From contig JAMCPC010000049.1 in the NCBI GenBank assembly GCA_023379725.1, positions 1-6,723 of the forward strand: DNA of 6,723 bases, written 5' to 3'. The position numbers were made by a program, and so were the translations under genes. The notes beneath the pieces are model-generated. The model was not told the DNA's origin. It worked only from the letters and a program-made list of their open reading frames with translations, and did not search any database. Positions within the stretch are counted from its first letter, which is position 1; the number at the start of each line of letters is the position of its first letter. The stretch is from Actinomycetota bacterium (GTDB taxonomy: Bacteria; Actinomycetota; Acidimicrobiia; Acidimicrobiales; JAMCPL01). Below are positions 1 through 5,063 of the stretch, in pieces.

Positions 1-443
1 GTGACGGTACATTTGATTTAGTATGTTCATCTAATGTTCTGGAGCATGTGCCTACCCCTTCCTCCATGGTCAGCGAGATGATTAGGGTTACGAGACCTGG
101 AGGTATCATATATTTCAACTACACGACATGGCTCTCACCGTTTGGTGGACATGAGACCTCACCGTGGCATTTTTTGGGTGGAGAATGGGCAGCCGCACGT
201 TATACGAGAAAGCATGGTCATCCACCGAAAAATTTTTATGGTGAGAGTCTTTTTCCTATGGGTGTCCGGACGTTCAAGAGAATGCTGGCCAGGGAGATTG
301 ATGGTGTCGTTGTCGTAGACATGTTTTCCAGGTACCTTCCACGGTGGCTGGATATAGCCGTGGATGTGCCGCTACTGTCAGAGTTGCTTATGCTGAATTT
401 GGCTGTCGTTATGCGTAAAGAGGATACAGGGATTCCGCCATGA
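1..443 (+). CDS. Class I SAM-dependent methyltransferase, C-terminal part (5' end outside window)
   Basis: Reading frame is open from base 3 to the TGA at 441-443, giving about 146 residues; the start and the SAM-binding glycine-rich motif I lie to the left of the window. Seen directly: FDLVCSSNVLEHV (bases 12-50), the classic motif of Methyltransf_11-type enzymes around strand beta-4, followed by a helix and RVTRPGGIIYFN (post-motif III, 'RPGG'). The rest (HGHPPKNFYGESLFPMGVRTFKRML) is a C-terminal extension of a kind I associate with methyltransferases of actinobacterial glycan clusters. Family knowledge: these enzymes move a methyl group from SAM to a small-molecule, sugar or lipid acceptor in the cytoplasm. 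The acceptor cannot be read from sequence; a sugar or lipid-linked glycan is inferred from the flippase and glycosyltransferase next door. The stop overlaps the flippase start by 4 bases (ATGA), so the two are probably translated from one mRNA. A GTG at 48 is internal to the conserved motif and is not the real start. Confidence 0.85.
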   Translation, partial: DGTFDLVCSSNVLEHVPTPSSMVSEMIRVTRPGGIIYFNYTTWLSPFGGHETSPWHFLGGEWAAARYTRKHGHPPKNFYGESLFPMGVRTFKRMLAREIDGVVVVDMFSRYLPRWLDIAVDVPLLSELLMLNLAVVMRKEDTGIPP

Positions 444-2155
444 GAAAGAGTGCCATAATCGGGAACGGCAGACTGGAGACACGGAATGACAATCTGGAGA
501 CGCAGTCCAGTAGCCGAGGTATCTTTGCTGCTACTCCGATAGTCATTGCTGGGATTGCTATAGCTCTGGCCAATGTGGGCAGTACCGTAATTGTGGCAAG
601 ATTACTTGTTCCCAGAGAATACGGGGCGCTTACCCAGCTACTTGGACTATTCTTCATTCTCTCTATGCCGGGATCTGCATTGATGGTCGGGGTTGTACAG
701 CGGGTTGTGCATTGGAATACCTCTGGTGAACGTTGGCGGATCAGGCCATGGTTGATCAGGATTGAGTTGATTTGCTTTGTATTCCTTGCAGTATTCATGG
801 TTGCAATATGGCTGTTACAAGGGGATGTAGCAAGAGCACTGAGTTTGCCCAATAGCCGAGGTGTCTTTGAGACCTTAGCTGCCGGAGCGTTATGGGTAAT
901 CGTGTCCGTGAACAGGGGAGCTTTGCAGGCTGGGAAGAGATATCGTTGGCTTGGATGGAATCTGGCGTTGGAGGGGATTGTCAGGACTGCATTTATGATT
1001 GGGCTGGCGGCAATAGGATTGGGTATTTTGGGCGCGTCAAGTGGAATTATGATTGGAGAAGCTGTAGCTCTTGTACACGGCATAGCTGGAGTGAGTTTTT
1101 CGCTGAGGGATGTTCGTCATGGTGATCAATCTATGAATAATGACGGTTGGGCGCCGGTAGAAGCATCGCACGATGAGAATGGAATAGGGGGATTGGAGGG
1201 TGGTGGGCTAGTCCCAGCAGACATACTGCCAAATGAGAATGGAGTGGAGGGATCAAGGGATGACGGAGTAGGCAACTCAATGGGTAGCAGAGCAGGTGAT
1301 ACGGAAGGGGGCATGGTAAATGATAGAGGGGATAGCACACAAGGGGTATTGCCAGAGGGCACGCCAGGGGGGTCGAAAGATAATACGCAAGGCGCATTGC
1401 CAAAGGAAAGGCCAAGAGGATCAAACAATGACACGCAAGGCGCATTGCCAAAGGGGAACGGTAAACCAAATGTGCATGGTAAGAGAGAATTAGCTGGTGA
1501 CGTAATAACAGCATTTGCCAGCTTGGGACTTATTGCCATATTAGAGTATGCAGATGTAGTCATGGTAGGAGCGTATTCGCCATCTCACGCAGGTGCTTAC
1601 GGTGCTGTGTCAGTATCGGCAAAGTCCCTGATAGCATGGACTGTATTGTTAACCAATTATCTGCTACCAGAGGCGGCAATACGCTGGAGACTGGGGGGTC
1701 ATGCAATTAGCGAGTTGCGCAATACTATGCTGCTGGTTCTTTTACCGGCTTTGCTGATGTTTGTAATTGCACTTAGTGTACCGTCGTTATTCCTTGGATT
1801 GGCATTTGGCAATAGGTTGGAGGGTGCGGCCTCCTCCTTCCCATATCTGACAGCTGCAATGGCATTCTTGTCTATAACAGTAGTATTGTCCAGTTACTTT
1901 TTTGGGGTTTCTTGGCGCGGTATCCCGGCGGTGCTCATGGTGGGAGCTACTGTGCTTGTCATAGCGATAACTGCCGTACAGGGGAGGGCATTACAGACAG
2001 CCCAGGTAGATCTCCTTGTTCAGTCTGGGATAGCAGTCGCTATGGTAGTTGCCTTTGTTGTGGTGCACCGGCGTAAGAGCAAGGTCATATCCTCGCCATT
2101 GCTGACTGGTGAAAGTGGTACGATACAAGCCACGCAACTGATTACCGGTAAGTAG
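440..2155 (+). CDS. MOP/Wzx-type oligosaccharide flippase with a large repeat-bearing central loop
   Basis: A 571-residue polytopic membrane protein. About twelve hydrophobic segments can be drawn at roughly residues 28-54, 62-90, 106-127, 142-162, 175-198, 200-220, 354-378, 385-409, 428-456, 467-490, 494-513 and 523-542. The YADVVMVG stretch in TM7 (370-377), followed by AGAYGAVSVSAKS and LLPEA, is typical of polysaccharide-exporter/flippase proteins of the MOP superfamily, which move lipid-linked glycans across the cytoplasmic membrane. Residues 228-347 are a hydrophilic G/N/D-rich insert between the two six-helix halves, predicted cytoplasmic. Without it the protein is about 451 residues, a normal size for the family. 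The ATG at 440 overlaps the upstream methyltransferase stop (ATGA) and has AGGGA at 428-432, 7 bases upstream; the next Met (77) lies inside TM2, so this start is secure. The 27-residue N-terminal tail is hydrophilic. Substrate unknown; a distant relative in another MOP branch such as MurJ is less likely given the 12-helix pattern. Confidence 0.82.
   Translation: MRKSAIIGNGRLETRNDNLETQSSSRGIFAATPIVIAGIAIALANVGSTVIVARLLVPREYGALTQLLGLFFILSMPGSALMVGVVQRVVHWNTSGERWRIRPWLIRIELICFVFLAVFMVAIWLLQGDVARALSLPNSRGVFETLAAGALWVIVSVNRGALQAGKRYRWLGWNLALEGIVRTAFMIGLAAIGLGILGASSGIMIGEAVALVHGIAGVSFSLRDVRHGDQSMNNDGWAPVEASHDENGIGGLEGGGLVPADILPNENGVEGSRDDGVGNSMGSRAGDTEGGMVNDRGDSTQGVLPEGTPGGSKDNTQGALPKERPRGSNNDTQGALPKGNGKPNVHGKRELAGDVITAFASLGLIAILEYADVVMVGAYSPSHAGAYGAVSVSAKSLIAWTVLLTNYLLPEAAIRWRLGGHAISELRNTMLLVLLPALLMFVIALSVPSLFLGLAFGNRLEGAASSFPYLTAAMAFLSITVVLSSYFFGVSWRGIPAVLMVGATVLVIAITAVQGRALQTAQVDLLVQSGIAVAMVVAFVVVHRRKSKVISSPLLTGESGTIQATQLITGK
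1172..1260 (+). repeat. Diverged 60-bp-spaced duplication inside flippase insert
   Basis: GATGAGAATGGA at 1172-1183 recurs as AATGAGAATGGA at 1232-1243. The match extends, with substitutions, through GGGGGAT / GGAGGGAT: 18 of 21 bases identical over 1173-1193 against 1233-1253. In protein this is DENGIGG against NENGVEG, spaced 20 residues apart (245 and 265). It is an older or weaker duplication than the 48-bp units downstream. Confidence 0.5.
1331..1474 (+). repeat. Three 48-bp (16-codon) tandem repeats inside flippase gene
   Basis: Units lie at 1331-1378, 1379-1426 and 1427-1474, encoding residues 298-313, 314-329 and 330-345. Protein units start DSTQGVLPEG, DNTQGALPKE and NDTQGALPKG; the shared core is TQG(V/A)LP(E/K). 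Copies 2 and 3 share a 22-bp exact stretch (1385-1406 and 1433-1454). Copy 1 is more diverged and the end of copy 3 decays. The period is a multiple of three, so the frame is kept. Confidence 0.88.
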
Positions 2156-2219
2156 CATCTGCAATATCATATGTAATAAAATGATAGAATGCGATTATGG
2201 CAGGTCTTGGATGAGATAC

Positions 2220-2227
2220 AGGGAGGT
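2220..2227 (+). promoter_or_regulatory. Ribosome binding site of the GT4 gene
   Basis: AGGGAGGT just before the ATG at 2230 is a strong anti-16S match. The gap from GGAGG to the ATG is only 3 bases, shorter than usual, but no in-frame start fits it better: ATGs at 2251, 2254 and 2260 are too far away. The 74-base gap 2156-2229 otherwise shows only a weak TAGAAT at 2185-2190 without a convincing -35. Confidence 0.6.
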
Positions 2228-2229
2228 AT

Positions 2230-3459
2230 ATGGCGGTATCTCCAAAGGCAATGATGCATATGAATGACATCCAACTGTCGTCTGTCGTAAGTGCACTTCA
2301 AAGAGCGGGAATATCACGTATAAAGATTATAGCGTGGAGAGATTTGGATGATCCAGAAGCAGGTGGCTCTGAGTTACACGCTCACATGATCGCGCAGCGT
2401 TGGGCTGATGCCGGCATGGATGTTACGATGAGGACTTCCAGGATACCCGGTTGCCCAGAGAGACAGCGCAGAAGTGGTTATATGGTGGTCAGGCGCTCCG
2501 GTAGGTATGGGGTGTTTCTGAGTAACTTTGTGGAGATGCTTTCTGATGCACGGCAATCATTGGGAGCTGATGCCCTGGTGGAGATATGGAACGGTATGCC
2601 ATTTTTCGTCCCAGCTGCTACCAGTAAGCCACATATCACTATCTTGCATCATGTACATGACAGCATGTGGGATATGGTGTTTCCCCCTGTCCTTGCATCA
2701 ATGGGAAAGATTGTGGAGATGCGACTTGCCCCAAGGCTTTATCGGTCAAGCCGGATCATCACTCTATCAGGATCATCTCGAGATGATATATCGTCAAAGA
2801 TGGGTATTCCGGAAGGGCATATACATGTAGTGCCGCCCGGGGTAGATGATATCTTTGTGCTGGCAGGTGCTGGCATTTCAGAAGATTCGCAGATGTCATA
2901 CAAAGCGATCAATCCACTTGTGGTGAGTGTAGGTAGATTAGTGCCGGTAAAACGATTTGACCTCTTTATCCGTTCCCTGGTGGAGGTGAGGAAGCACATA
3001 CCTGACGTGAGAGGAGTTATCATAGGTGAGGGATATGACAGGCCAAGACTCGAACGACTGATCAAGCAATATGGGGCAGGGGAATTTATATCACTGCCAG
3101 GGAGGCTTGACAACGACTCGCTTGTCGAATTATATCGTAGTGCATGGGTGGTGGTTTCTACTTCAGCAAAAGAGGGATGGGGGATGACGATTACCGAAGC
3201 TGGAGCTTGTGGTACTCCATCGGTCGTATCTGATATCCCAGGCCACAGGGATGCCGTGGTCGATGGGGCAACAGGCATACTGGTACCCGTAAATAAAACG
3301 TTTAGTTCAGCAATTATTCGAGTGTTAGAGGATGACGTGTTACGCTCTACGCTGTCGATTGGCGCATTAAAGCATTCAAGAACTTACAGCTGGGAGACGA
3401 CTGCATCTGCAATACTTGGTCATCTTGCTGAAGTTGCAGGTATTTCTGTGATTGGCTAG
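2230..3459 (+). CDS. Family 4 (GT-B) glycosyltransferase
   Basis: A 409-residue soluble or membrane-associated GT-B enzyme that should transfer a sugar from an activated donor to a glycan or lipid-linked acceptor at the cytoplasmic face. N-terminal Rossmann domain (about 30-200): IKIIAWRDLDDPEAGGSELH, with the glycine loop G45-G46 seen near the acceptor site in GT4 proteins, then EIWNGMPFF (118-126), HHVHDSMWD and VPPGVD (201-206) at the domain junction. C-terminal donor domain: VVSVGRLVPVKRFD (231-244), where R236 and K241 match the phosphate-binding pair of the family, and EGWGMTITE (315-323), the EX7E motif for the nucleotide-sugar, followed by the AGACGTPSVVSD nucleotide-binding helix. 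Length is normal and nothing is missing. The N-terminal 29 residues before IKIIAW are poorly conserved-looking, so the start could be a few codons later. It lies 74 bases after the flippase, in the same direction, and likely in the same glycan pathway. Its TAG stop lies in the first copy of the 35-bp repeat. Donor and acceptor are unknown. Confidence 0.88.
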   Translation: MAVSPKAMMHMNDIQLSSVVSALQRAGISRIKIIAWRDLDDPEAGGSELHAHMIAQRWADAGMDVTMRTSRIPGCPERQRRSGYMVVRRSGRYGVFLSNFVEMLSDARQSLGADALVEIWNGMPFFVPAATSKPHITILHHVHDSMWDMVFPPVLASMGKIVEMRLAPRLYRSSRIITLSGSSRDDISSKMGIPEGHIHVVPPGVDDIFVLAGAGISEDSQMSYKAINPLVVSVGRLVPVKRFDLFIRSLVEVRKHIPDVRGVIIGEGYDRPRLERLIKQYGAGEFISLPGRLDNDSLVELYRSAWVVVSTSAKEGWGMTITEAGACGTPSVVSDIPGHRDAVVDGATGILVPVNKTFSSAIIRVLEDDVLRSTLSIGALKHSRTYSWETTASAILGHLAEVAGISVIG

Positions 3460-3490
3460 GTACTTGGCGGTTTTTGCAGTTACGGCCAAG
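3456..3490 (+). repeat. 35-bp intergenic direct repeat, copy 1
   Basis: Begins CTAGGT, where its TAG is the stop codon of the glycosyltransferase gene, and ends GCCAAG. It matches copy 2 (66 bases downstream) at 32 of 35 positions, with a 26-base exact core at 3465-3490. Inside it, CTTGGC (3463-3468) and GCCAAG (3485-3490) form a perfect inverted repeat centred on TGCA (3475-3478). Confidence 0.85.
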
Positions 3491-3521
3491 CGTATGCGGA
3501 CTGCCCTGGAACAGAACGATA

Positions 3522-3556
3522 CTAGGTGTCTGGCGGTTTTTGCAGTTACGGCCAAG
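3522..3556 (+). repeat. 35-bp intergenic direct repeat, copy 2
   Basis: Same orientation as copy 1; three substitutions at 3528-3530, and the 26-base core 3531-3556 is identical. Its right part, TTACGGCCAAG read on the - strand, supplies the TAA stop and the last codons (Pro-Trp-Pro) of the AGPS-like gene. The substitutions weaken the outer arm of the palindrome in this copy. A 31-base unique stretch (3491-3521) separates the copies. Confidence 0.85.
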
Positions 3557-5063
3557 GGGTGCCACAGACATAACTCGAAAATCCTAGTTTACCCGGATTG
3601 AGGATCCCCTCTGGGTCAAGGGAGTTTTTTATGCTTTCCATTACCGGCCATGCCGGACCGAGAACTGTGCGGAGATAAGAAGCTCGCTGTATTCCTATTC
3701 CATGATGATGGCTGATGCTGCCGCCTGTGCTCATTACTGATTCCATCGTACGGCGCCATGCAGCGTTGTAGTATAGCTCGGAAGGATTTTGTTCTTCAGC
3801 TTCCTGGTCATCAGTAGGCTGACCTGCAAATGTCATATACATGCATGCGCCGTCATTGTAGCTATGTGACAGGTGCGCTGAAGCATAGAGTGTTTCGGGC
3901 AGTGACTGCAGGGCACTCATGCAGCTTTCATACAGTCCTGGAAGATTCTTCCAGGACGCTGCAACCTCTATCGTATCGACTACGATGCCTGATTTGTAAA
4001 GCGGTGCCAGTACGGAGACGTCGTTTCGTTTATCGAACCACCTGTCTACCAGGCCATTGTCGCCGAGTGAGGCGTGCTGGGCCGCGCACTCCTGATCTAC
4101 TACCTGTAATGTCCAGGAGAGCAGCCCCGGATCTGCCTCATCATATACGATCAGCACGCAACCAGCGTCTGTCTCGAAATGCAGGGTAGATTCTTGAGCG
4201 TCATACAGCCTCATTACTGCAGGCGTAGCACCCCTCCTTAGAATCATTCTGCATGCTTCGAGTCCATCAGAGAAATTGCTGAATATCCAGGTACGGTGGT
4301 CAGACAACTCGGGAAGCGGACGGATGGAGAGCCTGGCTTCTGTGATTACGCCGAGAGTACCTTCAGAACCGAGGAAGAGTTGGCTTAGATCCGGACCAGT
4401 CGCAGCCTTTGGGGCATTAAATCCTGTATGGATTACCGTGGAGTCAGCCATGACCACCTCAAGCCCTCTTGCCATGTCCTCGATTTTTCCGTAACGTGTA
4501 GAATACTGGCCAGCAGATCTGCATGCCAGCCATCCCCCCAATGTCGATATGTCAAAAGATTGTGGCCAATGTCCAAGGGTGAATCCGTTAGTCCGCAGCT
4601 CTTCTTCCAGCGGCGGTCCAAAGGTTCCTGCAGCTGCTCTAACGGTCAGCGAAGTATCGTCTATATCACTTATTCCTGTCATATCTATCATGTCGAGAAC
4701 TATCCCGCCAAAAAGTGGTACGGCGCCGCCACATACTCCAGATCGTCCGGCTGAAGTAGTGACAGGAATGTGAAATTCACTGCATATTGCTATTACTTTG
4801 GCGACCTCTTCGGTACTGGCGGGTCGCGCCACCACGGTGGGCAGTGCCGGTACTGACCCGCCTATTGCCCATTTAATCGATATAGGCCACCAGTCACGAG
4901 ATGCATCAATGCGAGAGGTATCGTCGGTGAGTACCGTGCTGCATGATTCCTCCAGCCGTTTCAAGACAGCGGCATCGGGCGTAATGATGGGCAGTTCAAA
5001 CCTACTCGTCGGCAGGCTGTTGTTTGTTGCCTCGGTGAGTTCAATTGGTACTTCCCGACTCAT
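3546..5063 (-). CDS. FAD-binding oxidase family, alkyl-DHAP synthase (AGPS)-like
   Basis: 505 residues. The FAD-binding PCMH/FAD_binding_4 domain covers about 70-250: PTVVARPASTEEVAKVI (75-91), the pyrophosphate loop TSAGRSGVCGGAVP (103-116), TLGHWPQSFDISTLGGW (162-178) and LFLGSEGTLGVITEA (229-243). The C-terminal cap has features of alkylglycerone-phosphate synthase rather than glycolate or D-lactate oxidases: MRLYD (284-288), SHSYNDGACMYM (399-410; Y402 aligns by eye with the catalytic Tyr of mammalian AGPS) and SHHHGIG (451-457; the active-site His cluster). It ends normally at DPEGILNPGKLG. AGPS swaps the acyl chain of acyl-DHAP for a fatty alcohol, giving the ether-lipid precursor. Bacterial relatives such as mycobacterial Rv2251 have no settled function known to me, so the exact reaction is inference. 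The ATG at 5063 overlaps the glpD stop by 4 bases (ATGA); there is no clear Shine-Dalgarno, which fits translational coupling. There is no signal peptide. The last three codons and the stop lie in the second 35-bp repeat. Confidence 0.85.
   Translation of the reverse strand: MSREVPIELTEATNNSLPTSRFELPIITPDAAVLKRLEESCSTVLTDDTSRIDASRDWWPISIKWAIGGSVPALPTVVARPASTEEVAKVIAICSEFHIPVTTSAGRSGVCGGAVPLFGGIVLDMIDMTGISDIDDTSLTVRAAAGTFGPPLEEELRTNGFTLGHWPQSFDISTLGGWLACRSAGQYSTRYGKIEDMARGLEVVMADSTVIHTGFNAPKAATGPDLSQLFLGSEGTLGVITEARLSIRPLPELSDHRTWIFSNFSDGLEACRMILRRGATPAVMRLYDAQESTLHFETDAGCVLIVYDEADPGLLSWTLQVVDQECAAQHASLGDNGLVDRWFDKRNDVSVLAPLYKSGIVVDTIEVAASWKNLPGLYESCMSALQSLPETLYASAHLSHSYNDGACMYMTFAGQPTDDQEAEEQNPSELYYNAAWRRTMESVMSTGGSISHHHGIGIQRASYLRTVLGPAWPVMESIKNSLDPEGILNPGKLGFSSYVCGTPWP

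Larger units (their letters stand above)
1121..1480 (+). other. Low-complexity insert in flippase TM6-TM7 loop
   Basis: Residues 228-347 (120 codons) contain no hydrophobic helix and are rich in Gly, Asn, Asp, Ser, Glu and Pro. They separate the N-terminal six helices, ending at GVSFSLRDVR, from the C-terminal six, starting near KRELAGDVITAF. Family members usually have only a short loop here. The boundaries were set by where membrane-protein sequence stops and resumes, so they are good to about 10 residues. Probably disordered and cytoplasmic (inference). Confidence 0.7.

Noticed and set aside
409..1083. 224-residue antisense frame over the start of the flippase
   Set aside because: No recognisable domain, opposite to a clearly real gene, and no room for its own promoter.
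1126..1563. Long antisense frames, one Pro/Ser-rich, across the flippase insert
   Set aside because: Stops are rare on the other strand because the insert is repetitive; the sense frame has membrane helices and family motifs on both sides.
2156..2229. Promoter between flippase and glycosyltransferase
   Set aside because: TAGAAT at 2185-2190 resembles a -10 box, but no -35 hexamer stands at 16-18 bases; AT-rich spacing alone is not enough.
3460..3545. Classical rho-independent terminator between the convergent genes
   Set aside because: The T run lies within the loop of the palindrome, not after a GC-rich stem, on the + strand, and the - strand shows no T tract after a stem.
3456..3556. Minimal CRISPR array: two ~35-bp repeats around a 31-base spacer
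   Set aside because: Only two copies with three substitutions, overlapping the stop codons of both neighbouring genes, no leader or cas gene in view. A dispersed intergenic repeat explains it better.
3347..3571. Small - strand reading frame with a repeated LGRNCKNRQ peptide
   Set aside because: The peptide repeat is only the translation of the duplicated 35-bp DNA element, and the frame runs antisense into the glycosyltransferase gene without a ribosome binding site or codon signal of its own.
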